DNA of 64,000 bases, taken from NCBI GenBank assembly GCA_035610835.1, contig CM069447.1, positions 75,948,312-76,012,311 on the forward strand, in the 5' to 3' direction. Shown one piece after another: positions 54,036 through 64,000 of this stretch; positions within the stretch are counted from its first letter, which is position 1, and the number at the start of each line of letters is the position of its first letter. The position numbers and the translations under genes were made by a program. The notes under the pieces were generated by a model. It made no database searches. It was not told where the DNA came from and saw nothing but the letters and a program-made list of their open reading frames with translations. This stretch comes from Ophiura sarsii. Its lineage: Eukaryota > Echinodermata > Ophiuroidea > Amphilepidida > Ophiuridae.

Positions 54036-55296
54036 CTGTTTCAGGTAAAGAGCGTTTACAACGAACCAAATATAAGTGTTGAGCAGAGAGTTCAGATGAT
54101 ACGCGTGACCAAAGGCGATTATATTGCAACACGGCGAATTCGTAGCTTTAATAGTTAGGTTGCTTAAACTGCCTCTGGTAATGTTAACGGAAAGTGACAT
54201 TTGTAACGATACAAGGAGGTTACCTAATTACCATGCTTTCATAAGACCCAATTAGAACGTGATCTATTTCACGGAATAACAGAAGCAAGGGATTCATCTT
54301 GGTAACTAGCACATTTATTTTAGAATAATGTAGAAGGGTAAAATGCCCCTGGTTTTAGGTTTTAACTTCATCCGTAATGGTGACATGTAGGTTACAATTA
54401 CGTATTAAGAGCATTTTGGAGTCATACTAAACGGCAAATTGGTATACGCCAACCCTCTTCCTAATGAGCATGTTGTTTGTAACACGGTTTAATAGGGGGG
54501 GGGGGGGGGGGCACCAAATAAATCCAAAAAGAGAAGCAGAGTATGCTTTGGTACCTTAGCTAGCTATATCATATTTCCAAACATATCAAAACAAGTACAA
54601 ACACCCCTGCAAGACATCATAAACATGGCCGACTTCAAAATGTCACCCTTGCCACATTTCATCACAGATTATGGAAACGTAGCAGTGCAGTGCAAACACT
54701 AACGTTCACTTTACTCGTGGAAGGTTAGTGATGGAATTTCATTGTATAGCATTTGATATCTCAGTATATATACCCTACACAGGATGTGTTTATATAGCTA
54801 ATTAAAAATAAATCAGCATCAACAATCTAAGATTTACACTAAAGCTTGAGGGATGTCTGAATAATAATATGTAAAAATATTCATGGGTAATTCATACCTG
54901 TTGAAACAGTGTTGCCAGAAAGTGTTGACTTTTTCCAAAAAAAAATCGGTATTACATGGTGTGAAAATACACGTTTAATTTCAGCAAACTATTTAATAAA
55001 TCATCCTGTTATGTCTAAAATAGAGAACAACTATTTTTGGATCAGGGATAATGTTGCTCATGTTTCAAAGTGCATATTCATGGCAGAACAGACTCGTATT
55101 AAACAAACAGAATTCCTCTTAAATCTGCTTTTGACAGCTACATCCATTTACTGTATCACTATAAGTGAAGTTTATTTACATTCATGTGTGAATAACAAAA
55201 GGTCAAGACAGTGTTGCCATGTTAGTAGAACTTGTCAATAGCCCTTAGATGTGTCATAATAATGATGTGAACGCATATGATCATCAGCAATATCAT
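54036..55296. repeat. Intergenic stretch with a poly-G run (54,495-54,511)
   Basis: 17 uninterrupted G at 54,495-54,511. A plus-strand frame at 54,909-55,241 shows no known motif. No gene supported. Confidence 0.5.
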
Positions 55297-56497
55297 AATA
55301 GAGGGTCATTTTTAGGTCATAGTTTCAGATCACGCTTGCTACATGATTTTTTGATGACTTTATGCCTACTGACAATATTTTCAACACAACAATTGAAAGA
55401 AATGCGAAATCCAGGGTGCCCCGGCCAAAAAACTACAAAAAGTCGGCCATTTTGGAAAAAACAGACTTTTGATCATAACTCAGTCATTATTGGTCTAATT
55501 TATTTGATTTTGGTGGCAATACCCATGTTTAAAGGTACAAGATGTCATTCTATGCTGGTTTCGTCTCATATAACCCCTTCGTTTTCTTGTAATAGCTGAT
55601 TTTGGTCAAATTTGGACTGTGAGGGCGCTTTGCAAAAAAGTAGCTATCGCATTAATACAACTGAATTTGAATAAATGAAATGTGTTAAGAGTGTGTTGAG
55701 AAACAGTGTCTGAAGATGTGAGCATGTTACCTCTTTTCGTTTTACCGTGGAATCAAAAGAACGCGTTAAAAGCACTTCCATAGGATAGTACAGGGGTCAA
55801 CGAACTTTCATTAGTGTGTGTTTCGAAGGAGACAATTTGAAGATGTTCAAAATGGTATAGCTTCAAAACAACAATGGTATTTTACTCAGATTTTCAGGAA
55901 ATGCCTAAAATGTAACTCCTATCATATTTCAACATTAGAATTTGAGATGCTACGATGCGAAAGGCAGACACGTTGGAACTAAATTATTTCATCCTAAAAC
56001 CACTGTGGGTGGCTAACCACCCGCATTGTCAGTATCTTTTTTTAAATTTAAACTGTTGTTAAGCGTTCGTCCCATTCACTTGATCACGTAACCTCGTTCG
56101 CATATTTTTACCCGAATATTCGTGAATACGCCCGTGTCCAGCGTCGTCTGGCGAAAGGTATCTTTTTTAAACAGCGCCCTCACAGGGCTATTTTCACTAA
56201 AAATGCAATTTTCAGGAAAACGAAACATCGTCATGCGATAAAAGTTGTGTAAGATTAGTCTATGTCCCAACAAACATGGGTATTGCCACCAAAATCAAAT
56301 TGATTGGACCAACATGATTGATTTATGATCAAAACACTGTTTTTCCAAAATGGCCGACTTTTTGTGGTTTTTTGGCCGGGGCACCCTGGATTTTGCAATT
56401 GTTTTCAATATTTGTTGTTGAAAATGTTGTCAGTACGTATAAAGTCATCAAAAAAATCATGTAGCAAGCATGATCTGAAACTATGACCCTCTATTAG
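55297..56497. mobile_element. 1.2-kb fold-back element
   Basis: TAATAGAGGGTCAT at 55,297 and its complement at about 56,483-56,496. The arms are complementary for about 340 nt ('catagtttcagatca.gcttgctacatgattttttgatgactttat', 'ccagggtgccccggccaaaaaac', 'tcggccattttgg', 'tttgattttggtggcaatacccatgttt', 'gtgagggcgct'). The centre, about 55,640-56,160, is unrelated to the arms and has no convincing frame. Confidence 0.85.
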
Positions 56498-58658
56498 CAA
56501 GATTAAGCATAATAAATATACCAAAACATCAAGAGATTGATTTAATTAAACATGGAATATACCATGTTTCAAAATAGGGGTGTTTAAGGGATATTTTAAT
56601 CAAACTCAGCCTTAAAAGGCTCTGTTTGTGGAGATATTGACTCTAAAGTTAGCAGCATGTAGACTTATATTTATAAACTGATATAAACTCAGAAGTTATC
56701 ACACAAACGGTTTGCGCATATATGTTAATACTATACTCAACATGGCATATGTTGCAATATTGCTAATTTGAGGTAAAAAAGAGAACTCTGGCAACTTTAA
56801 CAAGTACATTTCATATTATTTTATTGCAAACATTCACAAACAAAGTAATATCTTCAATATATCTCCTAATCAACGCTTATATATATGTAATTCACTGTTT
56901 AATTGTCCGTTTTTCGATAATAGGCATTTTAAGATTTTTCAAAAATACCTATCTGGAAACACTGCTGCCATGTTTAAAGATTACCCACACTTTTCTCATT
57001 GGAATTCAAATGAGCAACATTGTTACTCTCTACATGCAAAATATCTTTGAAAAAAAAGTGCCACTTTCAGGGTTAACGGTGATTAGATTTGGCTAATAAT
57101 TGATAGTTTGTAAAAGGGACGAAACACCCCTATTTGGAAACATGGTATAGTCCAATTGCAAATTCCAAGATTCTTTTTAAAATATGGATTAGTTTGACTG
57201 TGGACTGCCCTTTCATATATAAAAACAAGAATTTGATAAAAGTATTTTGTATGCTACAAATGTGAGATCCAAGTTGAGCTAAAATTAGCATATAAAACAG
57301 CAAAAAAAATGAGAAAAATCATCAAATTAATGGAATTGCCCGTTACCATGGTAACATACATGTGACACCAATTTTTTTCCTCCATATTTGTTGACTTTGA
57401 CCATAGGTCCATCCATGCACAAGGTATAAAGAAAATTCATATTTTTCAGTCTGCCACATTTTTCAACATTTCCTTGATTCTTACTGAATATGGTTCTTAA
57501 GTGGTTTTCAACTGGTTTCCAGTTGACCTCAGTTGAAACCAGTTCAACTAGGCTCATTCTCTCAAGTTGTATGGACATGGGGTCTTTGTCTTCCATAATT
57601 GTAATTACGTCTCACACAAACATATTTTTAGAAATTCAAACAATGTTAATATCATTTATTTTTCAACAACGAAAAATAAATAAATCACACTTTGTCTTGA
57701 TTTACTTTTTTTGAAAATATAAATAAAACAATCTCCATCGCAAACTGTTGGGTTGCGGGTCGGGATTGCATTAACAGGGTTTGTTTTGTTTACATAAATG
57801 TCTTATAATTGATAGATTTTTAAAAAGCGGTAAAATGGTAGGTGTACTTACTGTAAAAACATGCAATATTTTGAAACTATTACATTCAACGTAATGAGAA
57901 AAAATACCCTGAATTTTATATCCCTATGAATTAATGTATACACATGCCATGCACGTATTATACCACCTTGTTGTTTAAAACGCAACCTATTTTATTAAGC
58001 TTTTATCTTGTTGTGTTCATTGTTCACATCGTTTATTCTATCAGTTCCTATTTGGATTTTTGAAGATAAACAAAAGGTTCAAACTTTCTGAGACTGTTAT
58101 AAATACATTATTTACAAAACAACTGTCTATTCAAACGATATCTATAATTTATAAATACGTCTACACAATAGCAAACCTATACTTCCAAAAACATGCAATA
58201 TTTACAACAATGACAATCTATACATTCACATGATATCGGTATGTGTCGAGTAGCGAGAAGTAATTTTATGGAATCAAATTCAACAGATGAGCATTTGGAT
58301 TAATTAAAAAAGAAAAAGTACACACGTTTTACGGAGCATGTTTTAGGTCTACAATGTATACAAATACAATGATCATAAAGATAACCTTTGTGTACTCATG
58401 CGTGCGATCACTTAAAAGTGTTAAACATCATGAATACCATTCGAAATAGATATTCAAAGTACAAACACAAATTGTTTTTACCCACAAATATGCACACAAA
58501 AGCATGTTGTTGGTCCGGAAAACTTTTTTTTTTTAAATTGTATACACCAATTCCAATTGGAAGGATACATTTTCGGAATTGGTCCTGAAGAAGCACGTTG
58601 GGATATTTTCGAAGGATGATCTCGACATTGGTCTCACGACGGCAGTTGAACACCGAAT
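56498..58658. other. Non-coding stretch, no gene seen
   Basis: AT-rich sequence. Frames up to about 97 codons occur but have no recognised motif. A 'ggtcctgaagaagcacgttgggatattttcgaagg' word near 58,580 is reminiscent of retroelement leader DNA but too short to assign. Confidence 0.45.
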
Positions 58659-58815
58659 AATAATAATAATATAATAAAAATGGATTTACTATAGCGCCCA
58701 ATGCAAGGAGCCTCTGGGCGCTTCACATAACTATATTACAAAAAGAAAACAACATAATCAACCTAAAAACCATAAAATATTATAAATAACTGCACATTAT
58801 ACAAGCAGGGAAATA
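58659..58815 (-). mobile_element. 3'-tail fragment of a LINE of the (AAT)n-tailed type
   Basis: (AAT)n followed by 'aaaaatggatttactatagcgccc', 'gggcgcttcacata' parallels the layout at 61,256-61,350: (AAT)n, 'tttatataccgcac', 'gagcgctttacaata'. It is about 155 bp and 5'-truncated, and abuts the Gypsy-type coding sequence. Confidence 0.6.
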
Positions 58816-61251
58816 CACTTGTCCAACAACACGCCCTTCCGCCAACCTAGTCGCCGGATCCCTCCTTCAGACTATGCTGATGCCAAGGCTCACATCGAAG
58901 ACCTACTCAGAAAGGACGTCATTCGGGAGTCAAAAAGCCCCTTCGCATCACCCATTGTGTTGGTCCGGAAGAAGAATGGCGACATTCGTCTCACGGTGGA
59001 TTATAGACTTTTGAATGCAAGGACGATAAGGGATCAATATAATGTCCCCAAGATCGAAGACACATTCCACACCTTGAATGGCGCGTCCTGGTTCACCTGT
59101 TTATACCTCAAGTCCGGATACTACCAAGTCGGAATGGCTGAAGAGGACAAGTCGAAGACCGCCTTCTGGTGTCCTATTGGGTTCTACGAGTTCAATCGCA
59201 TGCCTCAAGAGATAACAAATGCACCTGCCACATTCCAGCGACTTATGGAGCAGTGTATGGGTGATCTGACTTCAGCTGGTGTCTTGGTGTATCTTGATGA
59301 CATCCTCGTGTTCTCCGACAGCCTGGAACAACACCTTCAACGCTTGGATGAGGTACTTTCACGACTTGAGCAGTATTGTCTGAAGCTGAACAAGGACAAG
59401 TGCCATTTCGCCCCGACATCTGTCAAGTGCCTTGGTCATATCGTATCCAAGGATGGTGTTGTGACTGACCCCGACAAGATCACTGCTGTGGAGACCTGGC
59501 CTCGCCCTAACAACGTCAAAGAGTTGAAATCCTTCCTTGGGTTCGCTGGTTATTACAGGAAGTTCATCAAGAATTACAGCCACATTGCGAAACCGTTGAA
59601 CGAACTGACGCAGCTGTACGAGCTATTACGAAAGCGAGGACATCGCCGAGCTCCGACACCAGCCAGCAGACCAAGCCCTACCACGCCGTTTGAAGACAAT
59701 TGGACGCCAGCATGTGAGAAAGCCTTCAAGGATTTGCAAGCTATGTTGACAACATCTCCAGTGCTATCGTTTGCAGACTACAAGAGGCCATTTGTTCTTC
59801 ACACAGATGCGAGTACGGCAGGACTTGGTGCAGCACTCTACCAAAAACAGGACGACGGAACTCTGCGAGTTATCGCCTACGCCAGCAGAGGGCTATCTAA
59901 GAGCGAGACCAGATACCTAGCGCACAAGTTAGAATTCTGCGCTCTCAAGTGGTCTGTTACTGAGAAATTCAGCGATTACCTGTATGGATCTCATTTCACT
60001 ATTTGGACGGACAACAATCCACTTACTTACGTCCTCACTACTGCAAAACTGGATGCTACAGGGCATCGATGGCTTGCTGCACTAGCCAACTATGACTTCA
60101 ACATCCTATACAAGCCAGGCAGAAATAACCAGGATGCAGATGGACTGTCTCGGCGGCCATAACCCCCACCATATGAAGATAGTGAATCCATCAGGTTCCA
60201 GGAGCAGGTAGAAAAACTACGAGCGATGTTTCTTGGTGATGTAGACGACTGCTCAGAAGAAACAGTTCAAGCTATCTGCCAGGCGCACAGGATCATAAGG
60301 TCGACTGCTATGGCGGCAACTACTCAAGATGAATCTGAGGAAGCAGATGACGATGACATAGATACCCTATTAGAAGCACTAAGTGATTCCCCTGATGCAG
60401 TTCCAGCCGATTATTAAGCGACAGCAAGTCAAGACACCCTGCCCAGCCTAGGTCCCAGAGATTGGATCACTCTGCAACATGAAGACCCGGATATTGGTGT
60501 GGTTGTTGACTACCTCGTCAAGGGAATACGCCCAGACTCTACCATCATCAAGACATCTTCACCCGAAGTGAAGCTACTTCTGCGTCAATGGAGTAAGCTC
60601 ACACTCCGCGACAATGTCCTATACCGCACCATCATTGGCTTCGATGATAAGAACCGCTATCAACTAGTACTGCCGAAAAGCCATGTCACGGAAGCCTTTC
60701 AGAGCCTCCACAAACAGATGGGTCATCCGAGTTACGACAGAACGTTGGACCTCATTCGGCAGAGATTCTACTGGCCAAAGATGACTTCAGATGTCAAGGG
60801 GAGATGTGAATCCTGCCCACCATGCGTTCGCAGGAAGTCTCGACCACAGTCAGCTGCAACATTGACCAACATTGTCACTACTGGCCCAATGGAGTTGGTG
60901 TGCATAGATTATCTAGGGATAGAGCCCGACAATACGGATATAAGGAACGTTCTGGTGATCACAGACCATTACACACGTTATGCTCAGGCCTTCCCAACCA
61001 GAGATCAGAAAGCAACGACTGTGGCTAAGGTGTTGTGGGAGAACTACTTCGTCCACTATGGCCTTCCAACACGGCTTCATTCAGACCAAGGCAGAGACTT
61101 TGAGTCGAGGGTCATCAAGGAGCTGTGCAAGATACTGGGAATCACCAAGTCAAGGACGACGCCATACCATCCCCAGGGCAATGGCCAAGTAGAACGCTTT
61201 AACAGGACTCTACTGGATTTACTTGGTACTCTAGAGGATCATCAGAAGGCA

Positions 61252-61255
<4 letters not shown>
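58816..61255 (+). pseudogene. Ty3/Gypsy-type retrotransposon pol, partial and inactive
   Basis: A single frame from about 58,819 is interrupted by TAA at 60,160-60,162 and again at 60,415-60,417. Order: reverse transcriptase (KDVIRESKSPFASPIVLVRK, LTVDYRLLNARTI, motif A, YLDDILVFSDS at about 59,289-59,321), RNase H (FVLHTDASTAGLGAALYQ, TIWTDNNPLTYV), then integrase with an HHCC module ([12 protein letters not shown]...CESCPPC) and DDE core ([34 protein letters not shown]). In motif A the usual LDLKSGY Asp reads Tyr (CLYLKSGYYQ), which removes a catalytic residue. Gag, protease, the rest of the integrase and both LTRs are absent here. It stops within the integrase exactly where the (AAT)n tail of the next LINE begins. 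Confidence 0.85.
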
Positions 61256-61287
<32 letters not shown>

Positions 61288-64000
61288 CAGTGTTTATATA
61301 CCGCACTGTGGATCACAATCCCTCAGAGCGCTTTACAATATGATACATCATAAAACAATAAAAATACAAGCAAATCAATAAAAAATTGCAAGACCAACAA
61401 TTGCACATTACATCAAGCCCTGATATATCATAACATTTACAGACCAGCTGTGATTATATAAAAAGTACATTAATTGCACATCAAAAACACTTAGAAGTCA
61501 AATGAACACACTATGAAGAATACACTCGAAAACAAAAATGCATACATACAGCCATCCCCGAGTCAAGTCTCGAAAATGACTACATGAAGACAAAGCATAC
61601 GTGAAGCCATCTTCGAGATAAGTCTCGAAAATGACTACATGTAGTAAATTAACACACATCATGTACATAATACAACAAAATATAATTAAAATAACCATGA
61701 AATACAACAGTAATGGAGGATTGTTAAGCATGAGAGACCCACGGACAGAGGCCGTGTAGCATGTCAGTGGATCTCACATACCTAGTCCTAATACCATATC
61801 ATATAATAACAAGGCAACATATTAATTACAGAGACCAACTGACAGATCCGTGGATACATCAGTGTACCTCACATGTATACATACAATTATTATAATCACA
61901 CAACAATGCATAAAATATGGCATAGGACAAAATACAAAATGAAAATAGCACATACAAAATGCCATTCAACTGCAGCTGAAATATTCATGTTAAAGAAAGT
62001 CATAAACTAAAAAGGTGAGTCTTAAGCAGAGACTTAAACCTATTTACTGATCCAGCACACTTGATTGTCAAAGGGAGTTCGTTCCAGAGTTTTGGTGCAG
62101 CTGCTGCGAATGATCTACAACCGTACGCGGTAGATGTTTTCACCGGTTTCAACAGATGCTTATTGCTGGATCTAAGTGATCGCGTTGGCTTATACTCTGT
62201 GAGTAAGTCCAAGATATACGTCGGGGCAAGACCATGAAGTGATTTGTAGGTCATTAGCAGTATTTTGAACATGATCCTCTTGCGAACCGGCAGCCAATGT
62301 AGTTGCTGTAGAACAGGAGTAATATGTTCGTGTTTCCTCACAAGTGCAACCATCCTGGCAGCGGTGTTCTGAACTTGCTGGAGCTTGACAATCTCACGGT
62401 CAGTCAAACCGACTAACACACTGTTGCAACAATCTAATCGCGAGGTGATGAACGCGTGGACGAGTTTTTCAGCGGTTCCTTGATCCAGATATTTTCGGAT
62501 TTGTCCAATTTTGCGTAACGCGAAGTTCGCGGCCCGACAGATGTTACTGATGTGAGATGTCATGCTCAGATGGTTATCGAAGATCACTCCAAGATTTCGT
62601 GCCGAGGGTACTGTCTGAATGTAATCTGTGTCAATCTTTACAGCGGCAACAGTAGAAGATGTCTTGATAAACTTTGACGTTATGTGAAGTATTTCCGTCT
62701 TGCCGCCATTAAGTTTAAGACGATTTGCAGTCATCCACATTTTGACACTCTTAACACACTGCTCAAGTTGTGAGATTGCAGAAGCTTTCTCGAAGGGGTT
62801 AAACAGCATATACAGTTGTGTGTCATCTGCATACACCATCAGCTCAACACCCTCAAATGATCTTATAATAGCTTCTAGAGGAGCAGTATACATTGTGAAG
62901 CACAGCGGGCCCAGAACAGAGCCTTGGGGGACACCATCACTCAGTGGAGATGGTTCAGACTGGACACTATTAATCACAACTGACTGCACACGATGTGCGA
63001 GATATGATTGAAACCACAGTAAAGCTGTTCCGTTTACACCGTAGCAATTTGACAGTCTTTGGAGAAGAATGCCGTGATCGATGGTATCAAATGCTGCCGT
63101 GAGGTCTAATAGAACTAGAGCAACTTCACCATGTGTGTCAATAGCTCGAAGTATGTCGTTTGAAACTCGCAACAATGCTGTCTCTGTAGAATGATGCTTT
63201 CTATATGCCGATTGCTTCTCACCGTGTAAGTTGTGGGTATCAAGGTGTTGTGTTAATTGTGCAGCAACACACCTCTCTGTGATCTTGGATATGAAAGAGA
63301 GATTCGATACCGGGCGATAATTCTTCAGACACTCTCGGTCGAGAGATGGTTTTTTGATTAATGGTGTGAGACGCGCTTCTTTGAAGGACTTTGGAACTTC
63401 ACCGGATCTCATAGATTTGTTTACAATATCACAAATAACAGGTGACAATTCAACCAGGCATTTCTTCAGCAACCATGATGGTAATGGGTCAAGGGGACAA
63501 GACTTTGATTTTGAGCCCATGATGATTTTGTTAATGGCTTCATGAGACATTTCCTGAAATTCACAGAGTTGAGGAACAGCACGTTTTGCGTCCTGAGCAA
63601 AGGTGGTAGTTTCAGATAGACCGTCTAGCTCATCCTTGACATTTTTTATTTTGTCATGGAAGAACTTGGAGAATTCACTTGCAAGTTCATCTGCCGATTC
63701 GTGCGAAGGTAGAACTTTGACTGGTTTAGAAGATGACAACTTATCGATGACATGAAATAACTTTCCCTGATCACAGTCACTGACTTGAGCTCTATGATAT
63801 TCAGATTTTGCTTTCTCCAGTGCACTCTTGTATTGCCGGCACTCTTCTTGAAATATTTGCTTGTGGACTTCTAGTCCAGATGAGATCCACTTGCGCTCGA
63901 GACGACGTTTTTCTCGTTTCCTCTCGCGCAGCATGTCATCATACCAAGGGGCATGTGGTCTGAGTGTTATGGACCGTGTCACGATTGGAGCATGTTTATC
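61251..64000 (-). mobile_element. CR1/L2-like LINE, 3' two thirds, runs off the window
   Basis: The 3' end is an (AAT)n tract at 61,253-61,283 (reverse strand (ATT)n), followed by about 700 bp of 3' untranslated sequence. That sequence holds a pair of similar 45-bp units near 61,545-61,640 ('ccatc..cgag..aagtctcgaaaatgactacatg'). The coding frame runs from 62,000 to the right edge of the window. The tail interrupts the Gypsy-type integrase at LEDHQKA, so the LINE inserted into the Gypsy element and the rest of that element should lie beyond 64,000. Confidence 0.85.
62000..64000 (-). CDS. CR1/L2-like reverse transcriptase (C-terminal 666 codons in window)
   Basis: An open frame with no internal stop to the window edge; an ATG at 63,982 is internal, since the frame remains open to 64,000. 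Visible order: WYDDMLRERKREKRR linker, SKSCPLDPLPSWLLK, NYRPVSNLSFISKITER, QSAYRKHHSTETALL, VLLDLTAAFDTIDH (motif A), GVPQGSVLGPLCF (motif B), MVYADDTQLYM (motif C), KLNGGKTEILHI, SRLDCCNSVLVGL, ITPVLQQLHWLPVRKRI, SFAAAAPKLWNELP. All catalytic Asp residues are intact and the frame is undamaged, so this copy looks recent. The endonuclease would lie to the right of the window. The CR1 group (L2/CR1-like) is inferred from the YADDTQL and LHWLPV motifs. Confidence 0.85.
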   Translation of the reverse strand, partial: DKHAPIVTRSITLRPHAPWYDDMLRERKREKRRLERKWISSGLEVHKQIFQEECRQYKSALEKAKSEYHRAQVSDCDQGKLFHVIDKLSSSKPVKVLPSHESADELASEFSKFFHDKIKNVKDELDGLSETTTFAQDAKRAVPQLCEFQEMSHEAINKIIMGSKSKSCPLDPLPSWLLKKCLVELSPVICDIVNKSMRSGEVPKSFKEARLTPLIKKPSLDRECLKNYRPVSNLSFISKITERCVAAQLTQHLDTHNLHGEKQSAYRKHHSTETALLRVSNDILRAIDTHGEVALVLLDLTAAFDTIDHGILLQRLSNCYGVNGTALLWFQSYLAHRVQSVVINSVQSEPSPLSDGVPQGSVLGPLCFTMYTAPLEAIIRSFEGVELMVYADDTQLYMLFNPFEKASAISQLEQCVKSVKMWMTANRLKLNGGKTEILHITSKFIKTSSTVAAVKIDTDYIQTVPSARNLGVIFDNHLSMTSHISNICRAANFALRKIGQIRKYLDQGTAEKLVHAFITSRLDCCNSVLVGLTDREIVKLQQVQNTAARMVALVRKHEHITPVLQQLHWLPVRKRIMFKILLMTYKSLHGLAPTYILDLLTEYKPTRSLRSSNKHLLKPVKTSTAYGCRSFAAAAPKLWNELPLTIKCAGSVNRFKSLLKTHLFSL

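Noticed and set aside
54909..55599. Two adjacent plus-strand frames (110 and 116 aa)
   Set aside because: No motif; the second lies within the arm of the fold-back at 55,297-56,497, so it is repeat DNA.
58575..58640. Hammerhead ribozyme or Penelope-type leader
   Set aside because: A CTGAAGA...CGAA pattern is present but the conserved CTGATGA and GAAA core is not, and the match is too short.

Overview
This window reads as animal nuclear DNA rich in transposable elements. It has spliced genes with GT-AG introns, several non-LTR retrotransposon clades (RTE-like, CR1/L2-like, L1/Tx1-like), a Ty3/Gypsy-type retrotransposon, TA-flanked Tc1/mariner-like inverted-repeat elements, fold-back elements and satellites. 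It shows no bacterial gene organisation. Recurrent AGGCCTA-type words and this mix of families suggest a marine invertebrate, perhaps an echinoderm; that placement is inference. Long poly-G/poly-C runs recur through the window.

Layout. 1-4.7 kb: non-coding DNA with a 174-bp tandem duplication and a small fold-back. 4.77-7.76 kb: a four-exon gene (315 aa, all introns phase 2) whose last exon resembles the N-terminal Cys-rich part of the larger gene at 38.7 kb. 9.1-13.7 kb: a TA-flanked inverted-repeat element and a decayed minus-strand RTE-like LINE. 14.8-25.5 kb: a nested stack. An RTE-like LINE is interrupted in turn by a CR1-like fragment (itself holding a fold-back MITE), a 759-bp TIR element, a tRNA-like insertion, and a second LINE. 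That second LINE is split by an almost intact L1/Tx1-type LINE with a visible target-site duplication. 25.8-27.4 kb: mariner-like relics. 28.7-30.0 kb: a tandem satellite. 31.8-37.1 kb: MITEs, G-run repeats and a 164-bp tandem array.

37.2-45.2 kb holds the most interesting object. A minus-strand gene relic of a family with a HAFTGN motif is split by a 6.6-kb insertion (38,240-44,877). The insertion has near-identical inverted termini and multiple subterminal hairpins. It carries one six-exon gene (876 aa, every intron phase 1) whose C-terminal half looks like the DUF7869 family, with an RNase-H-like acidic pattern and a Cys/His cluster. I read this as a candidate DNA transposon with an unrecognised transposase.

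45.4-58.6 kb: a mariner-like non-autonomous element with its empty site preserved nearby, tRNA-headed inverted repeats, several fold-backs and an array of regularly spaced 20-bp hairpins. 58.8-64 kb: a Gypsy-type pol relic (motif A Asp replaced, two in-frame stops) cut off by the (AAT)n tail of a CR1/L2-like LINE whose open frame runs off the window end.

Apart from the two DUF7869-like genes, everything recognisable as coding is mobile-element derived or relic. Family names come from memory of motifs and were not checked against databases.
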